64,000 nucleotides of DNA. Source: Paragorgia papillata (lineage: Eukaryota > Cnidaria > Anthozoa > Scleralcyonacea > Coralliidae). The position numbers and the translations under genes were made by a program. The stretch lies in assembly GCA_035771165.1 (NCBI GenBank), contig JAWNZC010000346.1, forward strand, positions 124,001 through 188,000. Direction: 5' to 3'. Below the pieces are notes generated by a model. It ran no database searches. It had not been told where the DNA came from and worked only from the letters and a program-made list of their open reading frames with translations. Below, one piece after another: positions 38,856-51,395 of this stretch (position 1 is its first letter; every line of letters starts with the position of its first letter).

Positions 38856-39537
38856 ATTTTCTTCGGGCCAAAAATGGAAGGATTTATTTCCGTTGATTCG
38901 CCTACAATGAGGAAGTGTTGCGTAATAACACTCGAAAAGCATCGTCGCAGTTACATGAAGAATTTGGCACGAGTGGAGTCCAATTGTCTTCAAGTATAAG
39001 TCGAAACTCAAGTCCAGATCTCGATGTATATATATATATAGACTATAATGTGGACTATGGAATAACTTTCGTCTAAATATTTTGACCTACGTTGTTCAAT
39101 TTAAGGTTGCATATTTTTTTGCCTGATTGCATGCAGAGACACAATGTGTTAAAATGTTTAGAATATTTTTATGTCTAAATATTTTTTAGACTGTGGTGTA
39201 TATTTATAAACTTGAAGCAGTTTTACAGTAATTGGTTTAAGAAGGTACATTTATTTTCTTAATAAAATGCAGGAAAATATTAAAACAAAGTGCCGTGTAC
39301 AACTGTACATGTATGCATGTGAAAGTGTGTTTATTATTTGATTAAGTATACTGCTCTAATCCGGCGAGATCTTTCCCAACTTAAACGTGTTTAAAAGGTG
39401 TTTTATTAGCCTAGTGAATGACTTCTATAACTATACTATTTTGGCAGTTACCAATAATAAAACATCGCTTTACCACACAGGCTACGTGTGATAAAATATT
39501 CAGAGTGTCGAAACGTTGGGTCATAAATAGTAACTTT

Positions 39538-39868
39538 TTAACACTTTGAGGCCTGGACCTCTCCCTGTGCTGAATAAAATCGTCTGGCGTTAGCCAGAAT
39601 AAAATACTAAAGACTCGTTGTCAGGCTTCAAAGTGTTAGAGAGATAAGTTTTAACACTTTGAGGCCTGGATCTCTCCCTATGCTGAATAAAATCGTCTGG
39701 CGTTAGCCAGAATAAAATACTAAAGACCCGTTGTCAGGCTTCAAATTAAAGAGATACGTTTTAACACTTTGAGCCGGCCTGGACCTCTCCCTATGCTGAA
39801 TAAAACCGTCTGGCTTTAGCCAGAATAAAATACTAAAGACTCGTCGTCAGGCTTCAAAGTGTTAAGCT
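39538..39868. repeat. Three tandem copies of a 110-113-bp hairpin MITE
   Basis: Units start at about 39538, 39651 and 39761. Each begins TTAACACTTTGAGGCCTG, contains TCGTCTGGCGTTAGCCAGA, and ends CAGGCTTCAAAGTGTTA or a variant, so each is itself an inverted-repeat element. Confidence 0.93.
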
Positions 39869-40040
39869 ATATCAATAAAGTTAGGATATGCAATTTTGTT
39901 GGAAGAAGTGGTTCTCTGGCTGTGCGTTTTAACTATACCAAGAAAGACTTCGTGTCACATTTTAATTTTGAACTCTGGGACATCGAGCCTGAGGTTGCCC
40001 AAATGTAAAAAAATGTGCCGCGTATAGACAGTGTTTTACA

Positions 40041-40205
40041 TAGAGAAAAATGAAAAGGTGGGAAAATGCCGAGATTTTTAGCAAAGAAATACTGATATTT
40101 TGAGCGGAGCCCTTCATCAGAATGAAATGTTAGGCCCGCTCGAAATGTCAGTATTTCGTTTTCAAAACTATTCTCGGCAGTTTCCCACTAATTTTCACTT
40201 TGCCC
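40041..40205. mobile_element. Foldback element with GAGCGGAGCCCTTCATCAGA core
   Basis: Inverted arms run from AAAAATGAAAAGGTGGGAAA to TTTCCCACTAATTTTCACTT. The inner blocks AAATACTGATATTTTGAGC and GCTCGAAATGTCAGTATTT are also inverted. It is related to 51930-52368. Confidence 0.8.
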
Positions 40206-40769
40206 AATTGTATGTAGACAATGTCTAAGGAAATTTTCCAAGTCAGTTTAAGAAAACATTCTTGACCTTTTCAAAGACATATTTCAAAGATAAACTGCAA
40301 TCAATGCAGTGAAGTGCCATGAGAGGTCATGCATACGTCCATCACCTGGGAAAACTACGTACGCCTGCTCCGTGCATGGACCCTGGTCGGACCACTACAC
40401 TAGAAGCCAATTTTGAATACTGAAGAAAAAAGATTCACGTTCGCTATATAACACAAGGAAATGGTCGAACATTCGCTTCTTTCCGCAAAAGAATCCCGAT
40501 TCTCCAGAATCTTTCTAAATGGACATCTAATTTAATTTTCTTTTTCCTTCACGAGATAAAATATCGAGAGATAAAAAAAGAATAAAACCTCTGGTTCGGT
40601 TGATAAGCATAACATTATCCTACCTTATCGACCTAACAATGAATGATATACCGATATAGCGGCTCAGCCAGGGGGTGGTATTCCAGCCGTTCCTTTCCGT
40701 TCGTAAAGCTGTAGGAAATCCATAATACCAAGGTTCACGCCACACCTAAACGATCAAGTGAGGTATTAT

Positions 40770-41345
40770 ATAAAGGGTATTAGTAGGTATAAGTGGTCAC
40801 TTAGAAGAATTAAAGTGCTTATATCACTTGTGGGGTTTTAATGTATTTGAATAGAGCAAAAAAAGTTAGTTAATAAGTTATTTTGACGTTTTTGATTTAG
40901 TCAAATAGTTCCTGACATATTGGCTTCTGAACATGCCAATTTTCAAACATTTCCGTCGTTCATTTTAACACCTTGGGGGCCTGGGACTCAGGAACGAGTC
41001 AATTCAAAACAACTACGTTTCGGCTTATTGATTCACAAAAACACATATATTTGACTGAAAAATCGAAATGTCGAGCTCACACCCGTTTTCCAGTACGCAC
41101 GAGAGCTCCAACTAAGAAGATGGTCGGCTTAGGTTCCTGAGTCCCAGGCCCCCATGCTTAAAAATGAACGACGGAAATTTTTGGCGAAAGGCCCAAATTG
41201 GCATGTATAAAGGCCTATATCTCAGAAACTATTAAACTAAATCAAAAATGGCAAAATAACTTATTAACTAACATTTTTTATCTATTTAAATATGTTAAAA
41301 CCCCACAAGTGATATATAAGCACTTTAAGTAGGAGAGGTATTAAA
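40770..41345. mobile_element. MITE with long (~200 bp) inverted arms
   Basis: Arms share AAAGTGCTTATATCACTTGT, TTAATAAGTTATTTTG and GGGGGCCTGGGACTCAGGAA in opposite orientation. The centre at about 41000-41120 is unique. No transposase. Confidence 0.85.
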
Positions 41346-41504
41346 GGTCAACTAAACCTTTTGAAGTTGTATTTTCTTCTGAAAGGGTTATCATCTAAAT
41401 TAGCAAAAGTGAAGAAAAATATGAATTTCGAGGTAAAGCAAAGAATTTATCAGCGAAGCCTTCTTTGGTCCTCTTGAAGCATGACCGCGTTTAATTCTAG
41501 GAGA

Positions 41505-42378
41505 CAGGGGCGGACTGGCCAGTCGCCAGTCGGGCTTACTGGGCAAACGCCCGGTGGGCCCCTTGCCTGTTGGGCCCCCTTTGGGCCCTTAAATTTTTTT
41601 TGACTTTGCAAAAGTTAAAAAAGACTATGTATCAATCAGGAAATACATGCTTAGGATAAAATAATTATCTAGCGTTTATAGTGGAAGCTATAGTTTCTTC
41701 CGACATTTCGAGTTCCGGAATTATGAAGAAAGCCATTAAACGTGGGGCACAGAATAGGCATAAGAAAAAGGTGAACGACTTGCAAGAAGAAGCTCCTCTG
41801 AAAAGAGAACAATGTTTAGGGTCCGCGGAGTTGGAGGGAAGTGGACCAATCTTCCCCTTTTTTCCTCCTAATATAGAGTCGTTCTTTACAATTTGTTGAG
41901 ATTACTCAAAAAGAAAATGTGGATCTAAAAAGTTTGAAACGCTTCAAACATCTGATCTACAATCATATTAAAATATATATATGTTATATATATTCGATAA
42001 GTGGTTAGCGCATGGGAAAGAATGCGTACGGAAATGCGTCGTCCTTTGTTTTTATTGGTAACCCTCAGGCCTTAACAGGCTTTGACCTTACAATCCATGC
42101 ATATTTTTACATTCAGCGTTAATGTATGTTTTCACAAACTAATATACTATTTAAAGCCTAATTTGGACAAAATCTTTGAAAAAAATGACGAAATGTGCCA
42201 TTACAAACATGTTTTAAAACTATTAAAAGTTTGCTCAAAACTGATGTCAGAATGCGTGAAATGCCATATCAGAGACCCAAATTTCAAAATTTTCCGGGGC
42301 AGCATCCCCCCCCCCTACACATGGCCCTCTTTTACAGCAAATCGCCCGGGCCCCTCTGACGTAGCCAGTCCGCCCCTG
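41505..42378 (+). mobile_element. hAT relic with CAGGGGCGGACTGGC ends
   Basis: Terminal repeats CAGGGGCGGACTGGCCAG and GTAGCCAGTCCGCCCCTG. No clear target duplication. Its right part carries, inverted, the subterminal motif (GGAAAATTTTGAAATTTGG) seen in the hAT elements at 4971 and 17132. Confidence 0.82.
41681..41899 (+). pseudogene. Remnant of hAT-type transposase N terminus
   Basis: A short frame with MKKAIKRGAQNRHKKK followed by an acidic Glu-rich segment, typical of the basic start of many hAT transposases. It stops after about 70 residues and no DDE or dimerisation part follows. It lies within a CAGGGGCGG-ended element. Confidence 0.45.
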
Positions 42379-42631
42379 AATGGGTACTCCATTGTCTTTG
42401 ACGTCATACCGGTAAAACCCACCAATCACCTTGTTGTTTGTTACCGGTATGACATCACAAAATACTAGTAAGTTCAGCAAAAGGAGCAAAAACTCAAACT
42501 TAAACATTTCATAAAAGTGGAACCTAGTGACTGGTTTCAATTATTTCTTCGGTTTTTAGATTGGACTTTTCCGACTTTAACGGGAAATAGAATAACCTGG
42601 AAACGTATAGTTGCCCTTTAACTCATTCCTG

Positions 42632-42655
42632 CATGCATGCATGCATGCATGCATG
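42632..42655. repeat. (GCAT)n microsatellite
   Basis: Six GCAT units, self-complementary. Confidence 0.9.
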
Positions 42656-43307
42656 GGCTGGCCAAGGGGGTCCCCCTTTGACGAGTAAACTCATCTGGAG
42701 TTAGACTGAGTAAAATTATACCTGACGTTCCACAGTATGAGAAGAGATATATATGCAAACTCTGATATGACGATTATTATGTCCTTCGATCTAATTCTTT
42801 ACTCAGAAAAATTTCTGAGTTCCCAAGAGGGACTCAACTGATATCAGTGAGACACTCAGTGACTTTAACCATTGAGTTTATTTTTTTAAATTTTATTTAT
42901 TTAACTTTACCTTGACTAAATAAATACAAAGTTAGGAACACCACAACAGCTGAGGCCGATTACTGCGGGTCCTGAGCCAGTTACTGCACGAGACTCGATC
43001 AGATCGGTTTGAACGTAAGTTGAGTTAAATGTATGACATTATGTACTGTTATGTCAACATTCCACTCAAGCATTGTAGACAGTGATAATTTCTATATAAC
43101 TTAGATATCATTTGGGCACATTGGCCACCAAGCTTGAAAGCTTTATTTAGTTTATACCAAAAATTTCGAACATTTAAATAATATAAAAATTGTTAGATAA
43201 CATTTTTTCTTCGTATCTTAGGCCTCGAGGGCCATCAAATTCTCTATTCCAAAAATTCAAAAACTAAGAAACGATTTTGATTTGATTTATGAATATTTCT
43301 TTGGGGA

Positions 43308-43354
43308 AGAGAAGAGAAGAGAAGAGAAGAGAAGAGAAGAGAAGAGAAGAGAAG
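43308..43354. repeat. (GAAGA)n microsatellite
   Basis: About nine GAAGA units in a stretch without gene signals (42400-44200). Confidence 0.95.
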
Positions 43355-44209
43355 AGGTTTGACAGGTTTAGGCTGAACAATGTTGTTAAGAAGATAATCA
43401 ATTTCTTTAACAAGTAGTTAACGCTAATCCCATTCAGTTGAAGTAAATTAAACCACTTGTTTTTAAGACCGACCTTTTTTAAAGATCATGACTTTCTATT
43501 ACATTTTCGGTTAAAATTAATCATTTCATGATTGAAAACCTGCCCATAGTAAACATCTCTCTCTTGATTAACCTGTTATTAAATTACCGTGCACTTTCAT
43601 TAGATCTAACTATTCTAACGAGCTTTCCCTGTTCTCCATGCGGACAGCTCGTCAGTTTTTTTCATGATAAGCAAACACGTGCGCTGTCCAATCATTAGCT
43701 TGATGAGCGCAAAATAAACACACAAGTCACCCAGATAGGGGTCTAGATGTCCGCAGCGGAAACATTGATAAATTATCTGGGTATTAAAGATAAAATATTT
43801 GGCGTGAAACTCAGAGGTCACCCTTATAAGTAAATTACGTTGTTTAGACAATGAATTGAGGATGCACATCTTGTAGTTAACTTGACGTGCGTAGTTGGGG
43901 AGTTGGCGCAAATTAGTGTCCCATCACTATCCTGTTAGGGTCATCGTTCTACAGTATAGTTTATTTCTCTTTAAAACAGTATATATATAGACTCACTCTT
44001 CGTAAAATACTGGATATTTTTGTTATCATCCTTATAGTATATACACCTGCTGTTTCTGCAGTGTATAATTTCATACTGATCATGGACCATCTGCATAATG
44101 GCTTTTCTCCGTAAAATAAGCAATATGCAGTCCCTTGACTTTGTTTTTTTTTTAATTTTGTGGTGTATACAATTCATTAACTCCTAACTCTAAATGACAA
44201 TAATGCATA

Positions 44210-44390
44210 GACCTTATTCAAAAATGGCCGCCGAATTAGAATTCTTTTATGTGCATATAAATTAGACCTTATGACCTCGTTTTAAAGTAAAAATTCTTTT
44301 GAATTTCACACATGAAAACGAGTTCATATAAGGGCTAATTTATATGTATATAAAAGAATTTTAATTCGGCGGCCATTTTTGAATAGGGTC
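44210..44390. mobile_element. Tc1/mariner-type MITE with TA target site
   Basis: A 181-bp element with ends GACCTTATTCAAAAATGGCC and GGCCATTTTTGAATAGGGTC, flanked by TA on both sides (44208-44209 and 44391-44392). Confidence 0.88.
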
Positions 44391-45211
44391 TATTAAGATG
44401 TGAATCCACATTTCAGCGTTACTCTCAATTTGGATGTCAGTCACACATGCAGTGTAGCGCACAGCGATTTTTACTGACATTTCACCGTAAAGATTACAGT
44501 TTCTTACAGCAGTTTCGTTTCACAAGCCTTTAGATTGGTAGTGATTATATGGCTGATTTTTTTTGACTTATGACTCAATTTTGTTGATCTGAACATGGAA
44601 CTCGCGTATATGCGCCAGATATTAAGGATGGTCAGTGTATATATATGTGTTAACGCTAGGTCAGTTGTACTTCTAGTTTGAAGCAGATGTTTTCAGTCTA
44701 TATATAAAAAACTACTATGGCTTAACTCTTTCCTGTCCGAATTGGTCTTTAGTATTTTATTCTGGCTAACCGCCAGACGATTTTAGTCACCTCTGGGGAA
44801 GCCCTCGGACAGGAATGAGTTCATAAACTATCTTTCTAACTCTTTCCTGTCCGAATGCCAATGGGTCTTTAGTATTTTATTCTGGCTAGCCGCCAGACGA
44901 TTTTATAGGTCACAGGTGAATGAGTTAATGTTAACGATCCCTCTCCTTCGAGTACAAGGGGTTTCCCTATTGACGAGTAAAATACTCTGGCGTTAGCCAG
45001 AAAGAAATTGGTACTAAAAGAATTAAATAAGAAAAGTTTTTGCTTTGAAAGGTGTTGTTATACCTCAAACCGTATGCCACGTTCTAATACCAGATTTTCT
45101 CTGCAAATTCATAGTCATGCATGCCGTGTGCTCTTATAAGTCTTATATAAGGTATATATGTGTTTGCATGCATATCATGTCAACTACATCTCATGCATAT
45201 GTAAGTTCAGT

Positions 45212-45387
45212 ACAACAATCGAAATATAGTAAGGTTAGATATACTGCCGAAACAGAGAACGTAGGAGTCTAACGTTTCGAGCCTTCGTCAGAGAGAAAGG
45301 GACGAAGGACCTTCGCTCGAAACGTTAGACTCCTATACGTTCTCTGTTTCGGCAGTATATCTAACCTTACTATATTTCGATTGTTGT
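45212..45387. mobile_element. Foldback repeat, uninterrupted relative of 4911-5740
   Basis: Inverted arms of about 80 bp: ACAACAATCGAAATATAGTA to its complement at 45368-45387, each with GTTTCGGCAGTATATCTAAC or its complement. The centre carries CGAAACGTTAGACTCC and its inverse. Confidence 0.88.
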
Positions 45388-47141
45388 TTCTACACTGCCT
45401 AGCACGCTACTTTTATTTCACTATTTGGATAAGTTCAGTACATATACATTGCGAGCTTGGTGTGATGTAACATGCAGACATTTGGTAGACGTTTCCCAAG
45501 CTCAAATACTCAGAAAATGTTTCCGAGCCCTAAACAAGGCCGATCGAAACTACTGCGACCACTGATCAGTGACTGCGACCTCCTAATGAACGATTAGACT
45601 CACACTGATCGATTACAACCTTAAGCTCAGTTAATTGTTAGAAAGTCTAATCGGCACAGAAACCAGACATTATAGAAGTTGGACCCCTAGCCCTCTATCT
45701 ATAGCTCACATACAGAAACATTTTTTGAGTATTTCAGACTTCAACTTGACAAACCGTCTGTTTATACACTTTATACTTCTTATCACACAGCTTTGACTCT
45801 GACTAGAACAATGGCTAGATACTGCTTAGATTAAAATTTATGACAGTATGCTCTGGTTAAATGTTTCGGTATGCTTTGGTAGTTAATACTACACTTTTTT
45901 ACAGAATTTTTACATTCCTTTTTAAACTACACTATAAGCTGCTTTGTATAGTGTTTGAAGATATCATTATGAACCAGTATTTTGCGTTTTTCGTCACCTT
46001 TTTACTATTCGAGAGAAATCAGAAAGGAATCAATACCAGAATGAATGAAAACAGAAAGAATGAAAACAGAAAGGAATCAATACCAGAATGAATGTCTTAT
46101 CATTTTATTAAATCAATGCGGTGTTTGTGTCCTTAGCTTAAGCTTTCATACCCTTTTTATCAATTTGAAAAATAGCATCGACGGTATCGTATTTCTGCCA
46201 TTAATACATCGACAAGACCCGCTTCCCTATCTTTACTGATAGGCATTTGGATCCAAAGACAAACTTGAAGTCATTGGAAAAAAAGTTGGGAAAGAGAGTC
46301 CCAGTTTCTCCGAGGTATCTATATATTTAACAATAATTATAATAAGAAAACAAAGGAGCTAGAAACAGAGTGTGTCCATTTCTGTTGTCACCTGCTTACA
46401 AATACATGTGCAAATGTGATGTCGGTAATTTTGGTTTTTCTTATCGCATGCCGGACAGAGTCAGAAGTAAAACGCTTGTCATCACGGACTCTCGACTAAA
46501 CAGAGCCTGATGAACGCCTTATGTGCCAATATCTGTTCCAAACTCAATTCCTTTCAACTAGTTCCCAATTCACAGTATCTAACCACATACGCATCTTACT
46601 CTGACTGTCAGAGTCATAATTTCTAAGGATTGGCCATTGGGGTAGGGAAGTGAGAAACGTGCTCTAAACGGCCGAATGACCTGTCGGCATTTTGCTAACA
46701 AGGTCCTGAAACCAACTGTCAAAACACCGGGAAACGGCTATATCCTGTTTAAGATCCCAAAATGTTAATCTAAACATTAAATTAACCTTGCCGTAGTCAA
46801 ACTATATTGTTTGCTTTGGGAGTTAGGGTTTTTTCAATTGGACTTTTTCCATATTGCGCGTTTTGCGATTTTGAAGCTAATTAATTTGCGCAGCAGACCT
46901 TAATTCAATTAAGTCTGAAGCAAACGAGACCAGAAGCGTGTGGACAAGAAAAATATGTCCATTTAAATTCCTCTTAATCTTGATAAGCAACTCAAATTGC
47001 TTTCCGTCCCGTCAAGGCCAAAAGGCCACCTTGTTATCCGTCATTAAAATCACGACAGATGAACTCTTCACCGCTATCAGGAATCGTGTTCTAGCGGCAT
47101 AGGTCACCCAGATTGAGAAAAATACAATCGCGTACCTGGTG
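45388..47141. other. Interval without recognised gene
   Basis: AT-rich sequence with short frames only; a small direct duplication GGAATCAATACCAGAATGAA occurs at 46025 and 46074. Confidence 0.5.
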
Positions 47142-47622
47142 CAGAGTTGGAAAAAGTATTCAACCTTCCTCCGGATGAGTTTTTAAGTTTAGACAACCTT
47201 CCTCAAAATATATAGCGAGAATTTTTACAGTACCTTGGTTTTCTAGGTTTTCTTAGGTAAGCGTTGGCATACTACAATAGCTACTAATAACTGACCGCTG
47301 CTGACTGATAGCCTGCCAACTACCCTCGACTGCTGCGAAGATACAGACATCACAGCAGACATCAGCGTACATGTCTCACACATGTAACTGCTGCCAGTGC
47401 TGCATAATTGTTGGTTAGCAAATGTTCCCTACCCCAATGTTTTGCTGCAAATCGCATTTCTTCTCGACACCTTGCTTGATCAATTGTAACTTTCTCAGAT
47501 TACCGAATGTGTTGTTTCACGTGTTTTCATTTTAAACCTTCCTCACTAAAGTAAACCTTCCTCACTAAAGTAAACCTTCCTCCGGGTGGTACCCGCATAC
47601 CCGCAGCTTTTTTCCAACTCTG
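47142..47622. mobile_element. hAT-type MITE with 8-bp target duplication
   Basis: Ends CAGAGTTGGAAAAA and TTTTTCCAACTCTG. Flanks ACCTGGTG (47134-47141) and GCCTGGTG (47623-47630) match at 7 of 8 bases. Contains two tandem TAAACCTTCCTCACTAAAG units near the right end. Confidence 0.88.
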
Positions 47623-47707
47623 GCCTGGTGAACCGATGAGGTTGTGAAGGTAGACACTTCATTAAATTATTGTATATATCTCTAGGCCTTCTATATTCCG
47701 CATTTGG

Positions 47708-47860
47708 AAACACGAAAGGGAGAAAGAAGGAAAAGTAGGGGGAAAGAAGGGAAGAGGGAAGGGAAGGAGAGAAAGGAAAGGAAAGAGGGGAGGGAAGAAG
47801 AAGAAGGGAAGAGAGAAGGGAAGGGAAGGAGGGAAGGAGGGGAAAGAAAAAGCAGCGGAG
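47708..47860. repeat. Purine tract (GGAAGGGA)n
   Basis: About 150 bp almost purely of G and A on the plus strand; possible triplex-forming sequence. Its apparent frames are low complexity. Confidence 0.95.
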
Positions 47861-48192
47861 AAAAAGTCGTGGCCAATGTAATTTGTTAATTAACCCTACT
47901 CAGACATTCAGACATGTATTTTATTGTCCAACGCCAGATTATTTTGCTCGTCAAGTGGAGGTCAGAAGTTAATACCGTAAAATCAGTCTCATTTATTATT
48001 AAAAAAATTGTTAATTTTTAAAAATTTGTTGATTAATAAAAATAATTAATTTAATTAATTTCAATTAGGATGAATTAATTCCTGGGAACGAGAATGGATT
48101 TAATTTAATTTTTTTTATTCTTACCAGTAGTGCCAGTCCCTCGTCTTCTCGCAAACTTAGTACCCAGGTCTTCGAGTTTCTCTGAATTCAAG

Positions 48193-50075
48193 ATGGCGGT
48201 TTTCTCTCGCTGGTGTGGTTTACAACGTTCGTTGTTATTATCGTCGCGTTTTCTACAAAGCAAAGACACCCAAAGCATTTATTTTAGCTCAACTGTGTTC
48301 GTTATTTTTTGTGTTATTTAAGTTAACTATATTGTACTAATACACGCAATTATAGTATAAATTTGTTAAGGTATTAATAAACTAAATAAAGAAAGTAATT
48401 TTTTTCATTTTTATGTATTCTATATACAAAAAGTGGGATAAAAGACGATGGGGAAAGTCTAAAGGCGGCCAGTTCACACACTGTTCCTGCTTCAATATTT
48501 CACGACGAGCTGGTGAGGTGCGTCTTATCATACATGTTTTGGGGGGCCACTGTAATTGGCTTGAGGCTGTTGTAGTTTCCCTGCCATTATTAAATGTAAT
48601 TCTATTTATATATATTGTAGTATTTACTAAATCAATGGCAAAGTTAATAAATAGTGTTTTAAATAGTTTGCAAATGAAATAAGCTATTTCACTAAATATA
48701 CTTTCTCCTGGTGATTGGGGGGGGGGGGGGGTTGGGTTGTGGGGGGGTGATGGTTGGAGGAGTTGTTAGTGGTGGGGGTGGTGGGTGGATTGGGGTGGTA
48801 GTGTTGGAGGTGGGTTGTGGTGGGTGTTGGAGGTGGGTTGTGGTGGGTGGTGGGGTTGGAGGTGGGTGGGGGTGGTGTGGTTGGAGGTGGGTGGGGGTGG
48901 TGGGGTTGGAGGTAAGTGGTGGTGATGGGGTGGGGGTGGTGGTCATGTATGTAACGTATAAGAGTATGTACCATGCATAGGGTAAGGTTTTGAACACTGG
49001 GGTTTTGGCTAAGGTATACGAGGTATCTATTTCAGTCTAGGGCAGGGCTTTCAGGTCACCATTGCACACCCTTACCCAGAGTAGTCTATTTTATCTTAGA
49101 CCAATACTAGACTAAAGACTGTCTTTTTATTTTATTTATACGATAGTAAGTTTGTGAACAGTATGATGTACGATGGTAAGAAATCATTGTCACAAAGAAT
49201 TATGCTCAAGGTAGGTGACAGTCTCATTTGTAGGGTCACCAGAAATTAAGAGTGTGATCCTGGTTAAGACTAAAAACATCTAAGTAAATTTCATATTTTT
49301 AAGCATCCATGTGTTCTGCTTATTATAAAAAATATTACTACAGTATTGCCCTTAAAAGTATAGCTGTAATTGAATGCATTTCATGATAATCGATGTTACT
49401 TTGTTTGTTTTTTCAAGACTTTTGAATGCATAAAGAAAAAGCAACTTGCATTGTAAGTTCCTTAGCAATGATTAGTACTGGTAGTGAGCGTGCAAGATTG
49501 GTTTGAGTGGTAGCTCGACAGAAGTGAGGTAGTACGGTACTGGTATTGATTTATCTTGTTGCATGAGCAGAAATGATTTATTATATATTCCTTATGTAGG
49601 AAACTAAAAAGCAAGAAGCCAGATGAAGTTATCCTAGATCCTCTCACCATCTTTCACCAAGCAATGAAGAATGCACAACCCGTTGTTGGTGTTCAACCAA
49701 TCAAAAAAGCAGGAAAAACATATCAGGTGCTGTTTATGTGGTTGATTGATTGATTGGCTGATTGATTGATTGATTGCATCAATTGATTGATTGACTGACT
49801 GACTTATTGGATTGAGTGGATGATTGATTCATTGATTGCATCAATTGATTAATTGATTGATTGGTTGATTGGATTGATTGACTTATTGGATTGATCAGAT
49901 GATGGATTGATTGTATCAATTGATTGGATTGATTTAGTGATTGATTGATTGCATCAATTGATTGATTCATTGACTTATTGGATTGATCAGATGATTGCAT
50001 CATTTGATTGATTGATTGCATGGATGGATGGATTGATTGATTGATTGATTGATTGATTGACTGACTGACTTATTG

Positions 50076-50110
<35 letters not shown>

Positions 50111-50672
50111 CAATTGATTGGTAACCAGTTGGTTGAAAGTTTGATTGTTCGTTGGTTTCCTATTGAATTACTATGACTATAAATTATTAATTGAAAAAGT
50201 ATACTGTACTATTTTTGTTTTACTCTGTCTAACGCCAGACAATTTTACTGGTCAAAGGAAGAACCCTCAGACATCCTAGGCAGCAATGAGTTACCAAGTG
50301 GTTAAATAACCTATTCGTGCCTGAGCCTGCCAAAAAAACGCTTCCTTTATTGTTTTACTCTGTCTAACACCAGACAATTTTACTCATCAATGGGTTAATT
50401 AAATAATTATAGATTCAAATTTCTGCAATGCATTATCTTTCGATTAAATTTCCAACTCGATTTACTTGGAAAATATAGATATTCGAAAAAAAGTAAGGAA
50501 AGTAATGAATCAACTTTACTTCTGTCAGGTTCCGTCGCCTTTGACCTCGAACCGTCGAAGATTCATGGCTACCAAATGGCTCATTGGTACTGCCCGAGAT
50601 AAGCCTGCTCCTCGCAATGCAAGAATGTATGAAAAACTTTGTCAGGAAATATTGAACGCTTACAATGATGAG
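48193..50672 (+). CDS. MRPS7: Mitochondrial ribosomal protein uS7m, partial model
   Basis: Small-subunit mitoribosome protein of the uS7 family. Supported exons: 49147-49210 (KFVNSMMYDGKKSLSQRIML), 49418-49452 (TFECIKKKQLA), 49600-49726 (DPLTIFHQAMKNAQPVVGV, KKAGKTYQ) and 50529-50672 (VPSPLTSNRRRFMATKWLIG to NAYNDE). Borders are GT/AG and the phases agree (0, 2, 0). These blocks align in order with human MRPS7 (NPYTIFHQALKNCEP, FYQVPVPL, RRRFLAMKWMI). The proposed first exon begins at ATG 48193 (MAVFSRWCGLQRSLLLSSRF), which looks like a mitochondrial presequence, but its link to 49147 is not resolved. The last exon (the HKMAEANRA region in human) was not found downstream. The introns contain a GGTGG tract and a long (TTGA)n array. 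Confidence 0.88.
48718..48945. repeat. G/T-rich GGTGG low-complexity tract
   Basis: Plus-strand run of GGTGGTGG, GGAGGTGGGT and similar units with a poly-G start. It lies in the presumed MRPS7 intron and could form G-quadruplexes. Confidence 0.9.
49741..50118. repeat. (TTGA)n tetranucleotide array in MRPS7 intron
   Basis: About 380 bp of TTGATTGA units with larger periodic variants (GCATCAATTGATTGATT, TTATTGGATTGA). It lies between the exons ending at 49726 and starting at 50529. Confidence 0.96.
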
Positions 50673-50707
50673 GTACACCTGAGATTAACAGAATTTTGTA
50701 GTGTTGG

Positions 50708-50814
50708 TCCTTATACTTAATAAGGTATAAGCGCCTAGAGTAGGGAGGCGGGGCTAGTGTTGGTCCTTATACTTAATAAGGTATAAGCGCCTAGAGTAGG
50801 GAGGCGGGGCTGGG
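50708..50814. repeat. Direct 53-bp tandem duplication
   Basis: GTTGGTCCTTATACTTAATA followed by TAAGCGCCTAGAGTAGGGAG occurs twice in tandem just after the last supported MRPS7 exon. Confidence 0.9.
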
Positions 50815-50889
50815 CTGACGGGAATCATCTACACTAGTGCTACTGTACATAGGTTAACGATACTCTGGCATAAAAGTTGTTCAACGTAC

Positions 50890-51048
50890 CTTAAAAAGTT
50901 CTTAAATTGTCGGTTCATGACCCAACGTTTCGACACTCCGATCTAGTGTCTTCATCGGTTCTATTTGATAGTATAAATATGGGACCTTTCTTCACAACGA
51001 CGAAGACACTAGATTGGAGTGTCGAAACGTTGGATCAGGAACAGTAAC
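50890..51048. mobile_element. Foldback element with CCAACGTTTCGACACTCC arms
   Basis: Inverted arms: CATGACCCAACGTTTCGACA to GTGTCGAAACGTTGGATCAG, each with a nearby AGTGTCTTC or complement. A fragment of the same sequence is at about 39507. Confidence 0.8.
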
Positions 51049-51060
51049 AAGCACATAGGT

Positions 51061-51395
51061 GGCGTGTTCTGTTGGGGCGCTGCCTCTCACCACTGTAGGC
51101 CAAAAGTTAAGCCCGGTTAGACGGGGTTAGTACTTTAATGGGTGACCGCCTGGGGAATGACCCTGTTGTCGAGCTTGAGACTCAAGTGAGTAGAGTTGTA
51201 GTTGATCTCTCCTGTGCTTCGGTTTTTTTTCGCTGGGTTCTCCGGTTTTCCTCCCTCCGTAAAATCAACACCTAACCTACATCTTAGCTGTGATCCGTGG
51301 TCTGAACTGTGTCGTATGGCGGCTGCCTGGAGCGCCTTTGATATGCCTTCGACACGGCCGCGTATCTGCGTCCTTCGCAATCCAGCCACTGACTG
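51061..51395 (+). mobile_element. 5S rRNA-like SINE
   Basis: Same family as at 6529. AAGCCCGGTTAGACGGGG and GGGTGACCGCCTGGGGAATG are the closest matches to 5S rRNA among the four copies. It immediately follows the foldback at 50890-51048. Confidence 0.85.

Noticed and set aside
48413..48682. 89-residue frame between MRPS7 exons
   Set aside because: No similarity to MRPS7 N termini and no suitable splice borders; looks like repeat-derived sequence.
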